Positions 54,367 through 62,104 of a DNA stretch of 64,000 nucleotides are shown here, piece by piece (position 1 is the first letter of the stretch; each line of letters begins with the position of its first letter). The position numbers were made by a program, and so were the translations under genes. Below the pieces are notes generated by a model. The model was not told the DNA's origin and made no database searches. It worked only from the letters and a program-made list of their open reading frames with translations. The stretch comes from Magnetospirillum sp. 15-1 (GTDB lineage: Bacteria > Pseudomonadota > Alphaproteobacteria > Rhodospirillales > Magnetospirillaceae). Location of the stretch: contig NZ_FXXN01000025.1 in assembly GCF_900184795.1 (NCBI RefSeq), positions 320,542 to 384,541 on the forward strand, read 5' to 3'.

Positions 54367-55224
54367 ATGTCCGCCCCGCCTGCGCCCTCTCCCGGTCTGT
54401 CCCACGCCGCCCGGCTGGTGTCCGAGTTCGATCGCGACCGCTTCGTCACCGCCCTGTTCGCGCCGCCGGAACGGCGCGAGGCGTTGATGCTGCTCTATGC
54501 CTTCAATGTGGAGATATCCAGGGTGCAGGAAAGCGTGCGCGAGCCCATGGCCGGGATGATCCGTCTGCAATGGTGGCGGGATTCCCTGGTCGCCGGGGCG
54601 GAGGGCGGGGCCTGCGACAACCATCCGGTGGCCCGGCCGCTGGGCGAGTTGATCCGTGGCCGCAACCTGCCGCTGGAGCCGTTCGACGATCTCATCTCGG
54701 CCCGTCAGGACGATCTGGAAGGTATTGCCCCCGCCGATCTGGCCGAGGCCGAGCGTTACGCCGAACGCAGTTCCGCCGCGCTCACCGCCCTGGCTCTGAC
54801 GGTGCTGGGCGCCGAAACCGCGGATGTCCGCCGGGCCGGCCACCACGTGGGAACCGCCTGGGGACTGCTCGGCGGCTTGCGTGCCGTGGGCCACCACCTG
54901 TCAATAGGCAAGTTGACGCTGCCCGAGGACCTGCTGCGCTCTGCCGGCACCACCGGCGAGGCGGTGAGGCACGGGCAGGCGTCAACCGAGTCGTTGACGG
55001 CCGTCGCCCGATTAGTGGGCGAACGGGCCCGTCATCATCTGGCCGAAGCCCGGCGTATGCGGCCCGGACGCGGCGGGCTGGCGGCGCTGCTGCCGGCCAT
55101 CCTGGCCGATGGTTATCTGCAAGTGCTTGAAAAGGCTGGCTGGAATCCCTTCGACAGCCGGGTGTCCCGGCCTCGGCCCCGGCCGATCCGCCTTATCCTG
55201 GCTCATCTCAGCGGGCGATTTTAG
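54367..55224 (+). CDS. Squalene/phytoene-synthase-like protein, NDUFAF6 type
   Basis: The 285-residue protein has the trans-isoprenyl-synthase fold but reads LYAFNVEISRVQESVREPMAGMIRLQWWRDSL where true synthases have DDxxD, and lacks the second Asp-rich motif. This matches the NDUFAF6 (C8orf38) group linked to complex I assembly and common in alphaproteobacteria. GAGG lies 5 bases before the ATG at 54367. It is divergent from hpnC, and it is not a replacement for HpnD because the catalytic acids are gone. Confidence 0.83.
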   Translation: MSAPPAPSPGLSHAARLVSEFDRDRFVTALFAPPERREALMLLYAFNVEISRVQESVREPMAGMIRLQWWRDSLVAGAEGGACDNHPVARPLGELIRGRNLPLEPFDDLISARQDDLEGIAPADLAEAERYAERSSAALTALALTVLGAETADVRRAGHHVGTAWGLLGGLRAVGHHLSIGKLTLPEDLLRSAGTTGEAVRHGQASTESLTAVARLVGERARHHLAEARRMRPGRGGLAALLPAILADGYLQVLEKAGWNPFDSRVSRPRPRPIRLILAHLSGRF

Positions 55225-55240
55225 GTATTATTGCTGAACC

Positions 55241-55278
55241 GCAATGATAACATTGCGAAAGCGCAATTTTAAAATTGC
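55241..55278. repeat. Twin GCAAT-N6-ATTGC palindromes in a convergent gap
   Basis: GCAATGATAACATTGC at 55241-55256 and GCAATTTTAAAATTGC at 55263-55278 share the outer arms GCAAT/ATTGC. Their centres are 22 bases apart, two turns of the helix. The second is a perfect 16-base palindrome. They lie between two convergent 3' ends, where promoters for the flanking genes are not expected. Confidence 0.7.
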
Positions 55279-55346
55279 CTTAACGCAACAAATCCTTGGC
55301 ACCATTTCACCTTGGTGCAGGAAAACAAAATATAGACCTCGGCTCT

Positions 55347-56864
55347 TTACTTGACTACCGCATTTTGCTGTTTAGCCGCCCAGGCCGTCAGCTGGCTGGT
55401 GACATCATCGAGTGCCAGCTCCCAATCGCCGGGAGCAGGCTGACCGAAGACCCGCAGGGACGGGTACCAGGGCGAATCCGGACGGTTGCGCAGCCAGCGC
55501 CAGCAGGCGTCGAAGCGCGACAACACCCAGACCGGCTTTCCCAAGGCCCCGGCCAGATGGGCGACCGAGGTATCGACGGAAACCACCAGATCCAGTGCTC
55601 CGACCAGGGCGGCGGTTTCGGCGAAATCTCCGATTTCCGCCATGTAATCGGTCAGAATCATGCCGGATGGTGGTTTGTGTGCCTCGGCGGCGGCGGGGCC
55701 TTTTTGCAGGCTGATCAGGCTGATTCCCGGGATACGGCCCAGCGCCTCGAAACGGGCCAGCGGCAGCGAGCGACGCCGGTCCATGAGCGCCGCCTCCCGG
55801 TCATCGGCGCGGGGCGCCCCTGACCACACCAGTCCGACCTTCAGCCCCGGCAGTTGGCTCAGGCGGGCTTTCCACGCCTCCACCGCCGCCGGGTCGGCGC
55901 GCAGATAGGGAATGTGGGGCGGGATGGTGTCGAGCCGGGTTCCCACCAGATGGGCCATGCTGATCAGCGGCAGGTGGCAATCGTGGGGCGGCAGGACGGC
56001 GGGATCGTCAACAACCTCGGCGACGCCCGGCACGGTAAGCAGGAGCCGCCTGAGCTCCTTGGGCGCCAGGAGGATGACCCGTCCGCCCACCGCCGCCGCC
56101 ACCGTGGCATAGCGGCAGAATTGGAGGATATCGCCCAGCCCCTGCTCGCAGTAGAGGAGGACGGTTCGCCCCTCCAGCATGCCGCCGCGCCATTCCCTGG
56201 CGGGGTCGGGCATGCGGGGGATGGGGGTATGGGCGCGGCGCCATTCGTATTCGGCGAAGCCGGCGGCCAGTTCCCCCATGCCGAGCAGCGCCATGCCCAG
56301 AAACGAGTGGGCTTCGGCCAGACCGGGGGCCAGGGCGATGGCGTGGCGCAGGACGGTGACCGCCTCTTCGTGGCGATTGGCCCGACACAGGGTGGCTCCC
56401 AGCTTCAGGTGGGCTTCGGCCATGGCGGGAGCCAGACGGACGGCCTCGCGGAAGCATGATTCGGCTTGCTCCGGATTACCTTCGATCCAGTGGAACGCCC
56501 CGGCATTGCACTGAACACCCGCCGAGTCCGGCTTCCGGCCCAGGGCATGAAGATGGGCGGCCCGCGCCTCGTCCAGGTGTCCCGCCTCGGCCAGGGCAAG
56601 GCCCAGGTTGGAATAGGCCTCGGCCTCGCCGCCCAGGGCCGTGGCGCGGCGGCAGGAAGAGATGGCCTCGGAGAGGTTCCCGAGGGCCCGCTGGGCCGAT
56701 CCCAGGTTGTTGTGGAGGACCCACGAATCCGGAATTCGCTCGATCAGGCGGCCATACAGCGCGGCCGCTTCGGCGTGCCGGCCAGCGAGGTCGCACCGAT
56801 GGGCCTCGTCCACCATGGCCACGGTCCGGTCATCGAGCCCCCCCTTGCCTGCCCTTCGGCTCAT
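55347..56864 (-). CDS. TPR protein with a GT9/heptosyltransferase-like C-terminal domain
   Basis: The 505-residue protein has about six TPR units in residues 10-230 (ALYGRLIERIPDSWVLHNNL, AEAYSNLGLALAEAGHLDEA, AEAHSFLGMALLGMGELAAG). A C-terminal glycosyltransferase-like domain follows, with LLYCEQGLGDILQFCRYATVAA, VGLVWSGAPRADDREAALMDRR and VVSVDTSVAHLAGALGKPVWVL, the GT-B sugar-nucleotide pattern. It probably modifies a protein or surface glycan; target unknown. Its start overlaps the putA stop (ATGA). Confidence 0.83.
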   Translation of the reverse strand: MSRRAGKGGLDDRTVAMVDEAHRCDLAGRHAEAAALYGRLIERIPDSWVLHNNLGSAQRALGNLSEAISSCRRATALGGEAEAYSNLGLALAEAGHLDEARAAHLHALGRKPDSAGVQCNAGAFHWIEGNPEQAESCFREAVRLAPAMAEAHLKLGATLCRANRHEEAVTVLRHAIALAPGLAEAHSFLGMALLGMGELAAGFAEYEWRRAHTPIPRMPDPAREWRGGMLEGRTVLLYCEQGLGDILQFCRYATVAAAVGGRVILLAPKELRRLLLTVPGVAEVVDDPAVLPPHDCHLPLISMAHLVGTRLDTIPPHIPYLRADPAAVEAWKARLSQLPGLKVGLVWSGAPRADDREAALMDRRRSLPLARFEALGRIPGISLISLQKGPAAAEAHKPPSGMILTDYMAEIGDFAETAALVGALDLVVSVDTSVAHLAGALGKPVWVLSRFDACWRWLRNRPDSPWYPSLRVFGQPAPGDWELALDDVTSQLTAWAAKQQNAVVK

Positions 56865-59800
56865 CGTGGAGGGGCTCCATCCCGCTGCGGCCCGGCCATC
56901 AATGCCGCGTCGCCACCGGCGGCGGCGGTATTGACCGACAGACAGCGTTCCACCCCGTAGCGGATCAGGGTGTTGGGGCCGCCGGCCTTGGCGCCGGTGC
57001 CCGACAGGCCCAACCCGCCGAAGGGCTGCGAGCCCACCACGGCGCCGATCATGGTGCGGTTGACGTAGATATTGCCGATGCGGGCGCGGGCCACCACCTG
57101 GGCGATGGTGGCGTCGATGCGCGAATGGATGCCCAGCGTCAGGCCATAGGCGGTGGCCGCCACGGAATCGAGAACCTTGCCCAGGTGCCCGGCCTCCCAC
57201 GGGATGACGTGCAGGATGGGGCCGAACACCTCGGCCTGCAGCAGGTCCAGGTTCTCCAACTGGTGGGCCATGGGGGCGAAGAAGGTGCCGTTGCGGCACT
57301 CGGCTGGGCAGGGGGCCTGGGCGACGGCCCGCCCGGCATGGCGCAGACGTCCGCCATGGGCCAGCAGCCGCTGGCGGGCGCCCTCGTCGATCACCGGCCC
57401 CACGTCGGTGGCGAGCAAGGCGGGGTCGCCCAGGGACAGCTCGGCCATGGCTCCGGCCAGCAGCGGCTCGATACGGGTCCAGGCCTCGCGCTGGATGAAG
57501 GCGATGCGCAGCGCCGAGCAGCGCTGTCCCGCCGAGCGGAAGGCGCTTTCCAGGCAATCGGCCACCACCTGCTCGGGCAGGGCCGAGGAATCGACGATCA
57601 TGGCGTTGAGACCGCCGGTCTCGGCGATCAGCGGGACCAGGGGACCGTCCATGGCGGCCCGCAGGCGATTGATGTGCCGCGCCGTGGCGGTGGAGCCGGT
57701 AAAGGCGATGCCGTCCACCAGAGGGCTGGCGGCCAGGGTCTCGCCGACCGCCGGACCGCCGGGCAGCAGGTGCAGCGCCTGGGGCGGCACGCCGGCGGCA
57801 TGGAGCAGCCGCACCGCCGCCGCCGCCATCAGCGGGGTCTGGGGTGCCGGCTTGGCCACCACGGTATTGCCGGCGGCCAGGGCGGCGGCCACCTGACCCA
57901 TGAAGATGGCCAGGGGAAAGTTCCAGGGCGAAATGCAGGCGAACACACCGCGCCCGCCCAGCATCAGTTCGTTGCGTTCTCCCACCGGGCCGGGCAGGCG
58001 CAGCGGCGCGCCAAAGCGTGACCGGGCCTCGGCGGCATAGAAACGCAGGAAATCCACCGCTTCACGCACTTCGCCCAGGGCGTCGGGAATGGTCTTGCCC
58101 GCCTCGCGGATGGCCAGGGCCATGAAACGGGCCCGCTCGGCCTCCAGTCGGTCGGCGGCCCGGTCCAGGATGGCGGCCCGTTCTTCGCCGCCCCGATCAT
58201 CCCAGGCGGGGAAGGCGGCACGGGCGGCGGCCAGGGCCTGTCCAACCTCGGCGGGGCCGGCTTCCACCACTTCGCCGACCTCGCGGCGGTGGTCGGCGGG
58301 GTCGAGAACCGGAACGGCGGCGCCGGAACCCCTCTCCTCGCCGCCGATGATCGGTACCGCCCGCTCGGGGACCGAGGCGGCGGCCAGGGCCAGATCCAAC
58401 TCGGCGAGAACCGCCGGCGACGACAGGTCGAGGCCGCCGGAATTGCGCCGCAGCGGGCCGAACAGGGCGGCGGGGTCCACCACCGGCTGCGGCGCGATGC
58501 GTCCCAGCACCGCCAAGGGGTCGGCGGCCACCACATGGGCCGGAATCTCGTCGTCGGCCAGCCGGCTGACGAAGGAGGAATTGGCGCCGTTCTCCAGCAG
58601 GCGGCGCACCAGATAGGGCAGCAGGTCCTGGTGCGAGCCCACCGGCGCGTAGGTGCGGCAGGCCATCTCGGGCACCAACTGGGCGTAAAGGGCCTCGCCC
58701 ATGCCGTGCAGGCGCTGGAACTCCCAGTCGCCGCGCCCGCCGGTCATCTCGATGATGGCGGCGGCGGTATGGGCGTTGTGGGTGGCGAACTGGGGGTAGA
58801 ACAGGTCGGGGCGCGCCAGCAGATCGGCGGCGCAGGCCAGATAGGAGACGTCGGTGGCCTCCTTGGTGGTGAACACGGGAAAGCCGTTCAGACCGCGTTC
58901 CTGGGCGCGCTTGACCTCGCCGTCCCAATAGGCGCCCTTGACCAGGCGGATCATCAGCCGCCGCTTCCGGCGTTCGGCCAAGGCGCCGGCCCAGGCGATC
59001 ACCGGACGGGCCCGCTTCTGATAGGCCTGGACCGCAATGCCGAAGCCGGTCCAGCCGTCCAGCCCGGCATCGGCCAAGGCCGCCTCGATGACGTCCAGGG
59101 AGATTTCCAGGCGGTCGGCCTCTTCCGCGTCGACGGTCAGGCCGATGCCGGCGTCGCGCGCCCTGTGGCAGAGATCGAGGAGGCGAGGGACCAGTTCGCC
59201 CATGACCCGGCGGCGCTGGGCCATCTCGAAACGGGGGTGCAGCGCCGACAGCTTGACCGAGATGCCCGGCCCGGCGATGGGGCCGGCCCCCTTGGCATGG
59301 CGGCCCAGGGCGTCGATGGCATCGGCATAGGCGCGAACGTAGTCGCGCGCCGTCGCGTCGCTGCGGGCCGCCTCGCCCAGCATGTCGAAGGAATGCCGAT
59401 AGCCCTTGGCTTCCCACGGGTCGGCATGGTCCAGGGCCTCGGCGATGGTGCGGCCCATGACGAACTGGCGGCCCATCAGCCCCATGGCCCGGCGCAGCGC
59501 CTGACGCACCACGGCCTCGCCCATGCGTCCGGCCATCTTGCCCAGGACGACCTTGCCGTCCTCCTCCAGGTGCAAAAGCCGGTCGCCCAGCATCAGCGCC
59601 CAGGTGGAGGCGTTGACGAACAGCGACGGCGAATGGCCGCGATGCCCGTCCCAATCGGCCGAGCCGATCTTGTCCTTGATCAGCAGATCGGCGGTGTGGT
59701 CGTCGGGAATGCGCAGCAGCGCTTCGGCCAGGCACATCAGCACCACGCCTTCGCGGGTGGACAGCTTGTACTCGTTGAGAAAACCGTCGAGGCCCATGGA

Positions 59801-59986
59801 ACGGCGGTTCCGGCGGGCTCCGTCAACCAGCCTGACGGCATGGTTGACGACCCGGCGGCGGGCCTCGTCCTCCAGGGGAATGGCGGCGGCCAGCCCCGAT
59901 ACCAGCTCGGCCTCTCCCCGTCTGGCGGCCAGATGGATGGCTTGGCGCTCGGCGTCGGGGGCGGGAAGGGGCTGATCGAGGATCAT
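56861..59986 (-). CDS. putA: Bifunctional proline dehydrogenase / glutamate-semialdehyde dehydrogenase
   Basis: The 1041-residue PutA oxidises proline to glutamate in two steps. The proline dehydrogenase barrel spans about residues 130-460 (GPGISVKLSALHPRFE, IRLVKGAYWDGEVKRAQ, TKEATDVSYLA, FATHNAHT). The aldehyde dehydrogenase half spans 540-1030, with AETGGLNAMIVDSSA carrying the Glu and FRSAGQRCSALR the nucleophilic Cys. There is no N-terminal ribbon-helix-helix, so it does not self-repress. The ATG at 59986 overlaps the DUF2892 stop. Confidence 0.95.
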   Translation of the reverse strand: MILDQPLPAPDAERQAIHLAARRGEAELVSGLAAAIPLEDEARRRVVNHAVRLVDGARRNRRSMGLDGFLNEYKLSTREGVVLMCLAEALLRIPDDHTADLLIKDKIGSADWDGHRGHSPSLFVNASTWALMLGDRLLHLEEDGKVVLGKMAGRMGEAVVRQALRRAMGLMGRQFVMGRTIAEALDHADPWEAKGYRHSFDMLGEAARSDATARDYVRAYADAIDALGRHAKGAGPIAGPGISVKLSALHPRFEMAQRRRVMGELVPRLLDLCHRARDAGIGLTVDAEEADRLEISLDVIEAALADAGLDGWTGFGIAVQAYQKRARPVIAWAGALAERRKRRLMIRLVKGAYWDGEVKRAQERGLNGFPVFTTKEATDVSYLACAADLLARPDLFYPQFATHNAHTAAAIIEMTGGRGDWEFQRLHGMGEALYAQLVPEMACRTYAPVGSHQDLLPYLVRRLLENGANSSFVSRLADDEIPAHVVAADPLAVLGRIAPQPVVDPAALFGPLRRNSGGLDLSSPAVLAELDLALAAASVPERAVPIIGGEERGSGAAVPVLDPADHRREVGEVVEAGPAEVGQALAAARAAFPAWDDRGGEERAAILDRAADRLEAERARFMALAIREAGKTIPDALGEVREAVDFLRFYAAEARSRFGAPLRLPGPVGERNELMLGGRGVFACISPWNFPLAIFMGQVAAALAAGNTVVAKPAPQTPLMAAAAVRLLHAAGVPPQALHLLPGGPAVGETLAASPLVDGIAFTGSTATARHINRLRAAMDGPLVPLIAETGGLNAMIVDSSALPEQVVADCLESAFRSAGQRCSALRIAFIQREAWTRIEPLLAGAMAELSLGDPALLATDVGPVIDEGARQRLLAHGGRLRHAGRAVAQAPCPAECRNGTFFAPMAHQLENLDLLQAEVFGPILHVIPWEAGHLGKVLDSVAATAYGLTLGIHSRIDATIAQVVARARIGNIYVNRTMIGAVVGSQPFGGLGLSGTGAKAGGPNTLIRYGVERCLSVNTAAAGGDAALMAGPQRDGAPPR

Positions 59987-60177
59987 GACGGCGACGGGGT
60001 ACGGGTCGACAGGCCGATCAGCATGTAGACGGGGCACCAGCCCAGCCCGGCCGAGACCAGCGGCACGATGCCGATCCAGCCCCAGGGACCGATCAGGTTG
60101 ACCATGGCCAGCCCGATCATCACCAGCCCGACCGCCACACGGATCAGGCGGTCCTTTCCTCCCATGTTGGCTTCCAT
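59983..60177 (-). CDS. DUF2892 (YgaP-type) small membrane protein
   Basis: The 64-residue protein begins MEANMGGKDRLIRVAVGL and has two membrane helices (VAVGLVMIGLAMVNLIG, WIGIVPLVSAGLGWCPVYMLIGL). This is the DUF2892 membrane domain, which can be fused to rhodanese in YgaP; the GWCP Cys is typical. It may start at ATG 60177 or GTG 60180. It sits between an ACT-domain gene and putA with overlaps on both sides. Confidence 0.88.
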   Translation of the reverse strand: MEANMGGKDRLIRVAVGLVMIGLAMVNLIGPWGWIGIVPLVSAGLGWCPVYMLIGLSTRTPSPS

Positions 60178-60689
60178 CACACCGCCTCGATGGCGCAGGC
60201 CAGATTCATTTCACCGGCGGTATTGGCGATGGTGGTCAGGCAGGCGTCGGCGCGGGCCGGAATGGCCACCGAGAAGCGGGTGACGTAGATGCCCTGGTCG
60301 GGCAGGCGTTGGGCGTCCATGCGCACGATATTGGCCTGGAACTCGCCGAACACCTCGGACAGGCGGGCCACCAGCCCGGGACGGTCGCCGCCCGACACCA
60401 CCACCCGGTGGGTGATGGTTCCGGCCGGGCCGTGGGCGGCATCCATCTCGAAGGAGCGGACCGAGATGCGCGCTCCGGCCAGCAGGGGCAGGCCGGAAAG
60501 GTCGGCCTCGACCTCCGCGGCCGAGACCGAGGCCGGCAACTCGCAGACCGAGGTGAACTCGGCACCGCTGCCCAGCATGGCGAAGCTGGTGTCGCCGAGA
60601 TCGGCGCCCAGGTCGAAAAGCCGCCCGGTGATGGCCGCCACCAGCCCGGTGCGGTCTGAGCAGAATACGGAAACGAGCACGGTGGACAT
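60177..60689 (-). CDS. Tandem ACT-domain protein, GcvR-like
   Basis: The 170-residue protein is two ACT domains: STVLVSVFCSDRTGLVAAITGRLFDLGADLGD at the start and RVVVSGGDRPGLVARLSEVFGEFQANIVRMDAQ in the second half. GcvR, the glycine-cleavage repressor partner, has the same layout. It heads a coupled run through DUF2892 to putA, so an amino-acid-sensing role on proline use is possible. No DNA-binding domain is present. Confidence 0.85.
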   Translation of the reverse strand: MSTVLVSVFCSDRTGLVAAITGRLFDLGADLGDTSFAMLGSGAEFTSVCELPASVSAAEVEADLSGLPLLAGARISVRSFEMDAAHGPAGTITHRVVVSGGDRPGLVARLSEVFGEFQANIVRMDAQRLPDQGIYVTRFSVAIPARADACLTTIANTAGEMNLACAIEAV

Positions 60690-60806
60690 GAAAGCCTCGC
60701 TCTCAAGGAATAGCAAACGCCGGAACGGCCCATCATGCGTCAGGTTCCGGCATTTGTTAACCCCGAGACATGGCGCTATAATCCCCCGGTGAAATGCGAG
60801 GAGATC

Positions 60807-61247
60807 ATGCGCTTTTGGGGTCTGGCCCTGGTGGTGTTGGCGGTGACCGGCGTGGCGGCCTGGGTCTGGTGGCCGCGCGGCTACGGCATCAATCCGCAGG
60901 ACGCCCGGCAGGTGGCCATGGGCTACGACCTGTACAACGTGCATTGCTCCTCTTGCCACGGCCACGACCTGCGGGGCGAGCCCGACTGGCAGACCCGCAA
61001 GCCCAGCGGCGAATTGCCGGCCCCGCCGCATGACGCGTCGGGCCACACATGGCACCACCCCGAGGAACAATTGTTCGCCATCATCAAGCATGGGATGGCC
61101 CGTTTCGCTCCGCCGGGTTACAAGACGGCCATGCCCTCCTTTGTCGGAACCCTGAGCGATTCCGAGATCAAGGCGGTGCTGTCCTACATCGAATCCACAT
61201 GGCCGGCCGAGATTCGCGAACGCCGCGCCGCCATGTTGAAGCACTGA
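60807..61247 (+). CDS. Membrane-anchored c-type cytochrome
   Basis: The 146-residue protein has an uncleaved N-terminal anchor (FWGLALVVLAVTGVAAWVWW) and one class I cytochrome c domain. The haem site is C47-SS-C50-H51 and the distal ligand is M109 in TAMPSFVGTL. LSDSEIKAVLSYIESTWP ends it. GAGGAG lies before the ATG at 60807. It could serve a terminal oxidase or a dehydrogenase; no partner gene is adjacent. Confidence 0.9.
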   Translation: MRFWGLALVVLAVTGVAAWVWWPRGYGINPQDARQVAMGYDLYNVHCSSCHGHDLRGEPDWQTRKPSGELPAPPHDASGHTWHHPEEQLFAIIKHGMARFAPPGYKTAMPSFVGTLSDSEIKAVLSYIESTWPAEIRERRAAMLKH

Positions 61248-61282
61248 GGGACAGGTCAATACATTAGGGGAAGGGGTGCGGC

Positions 61283-62104
61283 GTGACCGCCAAGATCAAG
61301 ATCGGCAATTACGGCTACACCTGTCAGCCGCGCTGGGGCTTTGGCCGGCCCACCCATCCGCGCCTGACCGAGATCGTCGGCCGCCAGCGGGCCGAATACG
61401 CCCGCCGTATCGAGCATCTGCTGGGATTGGCCGACCATTTCGCCGCCATCCCGCTGGAAGCGCCCGACGAGGCGCCCGGTCCCCGCTGGATGAACCCTTG
61501 GTTCAGCGCCATGGATGCCATCGTGCTGACCGGCATGCTGGTGCGCCACGATCCCCGGCTGCTGATCGAGATCGGCTCGGGCAATTCCACCAAGTTCGCC
61601 CGCCACGCCATCACCACCCACAAGCTGCGGACCAGGATCGTCTCCATCGATCCCCAGCCGCGCGCCGAGGTGGACGCCCTGTGCGACGAGGTGATCCGCG
61701 CTCCCGCCGAGTTCGTCGATCCGTCGGTGTTTTCACGCCTCAAGCCGGGCGACATCCTGTTCATCGACTCGTCGCACCGCAGTCTCGAGAATTCCGATGT
61801 CACCGCCCTGTTTCTCGAGGTGCTGCCGGAATTGCCGCCGGGGGTGATCGTCCACGTCCACGACGTCTACCTGCCCTACGACTACCCGCCGGCCGCCGAA
61901 GGGCTGATGTACAACGAGCAATACCTGCTGGCCGCCCTGCTGCTGGGCGAGGCCAAGTGGCTGGAGCCGGCCTTTCCCAATTACGCCGTGGTGCAGGACC
62001 CGCAATTGTCGCCGCGCCTCGCCCCGCTGTGGCGGGCCATCGGCACCAATGCCTTCCCGGCGCCCAGCACGTCGTTCTGGCTGAACATCAAGAAGCATAG
62101 ATAA
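61283..62104 (+). CDS. SAM-dependent methyltransferase-like protein (Methyltransf_24 type)
   Basis: The 273-residue protein has a Rossmann SAM site LLIEIGSGNSTKFARHAI at about residue 95, RIVSIDPQPRAEVDALCD as motif II and GDILFIDSSHRSLENSDVTALFLEVLP as the catalytic-face strand. The N-terminal YGYTCQPRWGFGRPTHPRL is unusual. This type often sits with glycan genes and methylates small molecules or sugars. It starts at a GTG (61283) after AGGGGAAGGGG. It ends on the base before the neighbouring glycosyltransferase stop, tail to tail. Confidence 0.8.
   Translation: MTAKIKIGNYGYTCQPRWGFGRPTHPRLTEIVGRQRAEYARRIEHLLGLADHFAAIPLEAPDEAPGPRWMNPWFSAMDAIVLTGMLVRHDPRLLIEIGSGNSTKFARHAITTHKLRTRIVSIDPQPRAEVDALCDEVIRAPAEFVDPSVFSRLKPGDILFIDSSHRSLENSDVTALFLEVLPELPPGVIVHVHDVYLPYDYPPAAEGLMYNEQYLLAALLLGEAKWLEPAFPNYAVVQDPQLSPRLAPLWRAIGTNAFPAPSTSFWLNIKKHR

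Noticed and set aside
54367-55224. Identification of the plus-strand prenyl-synthase-like gene as hpnD
   Set aside because: Both Asp-rich motifs needed for catalysis are missing and the sequence fits the NDUFAF6 group.
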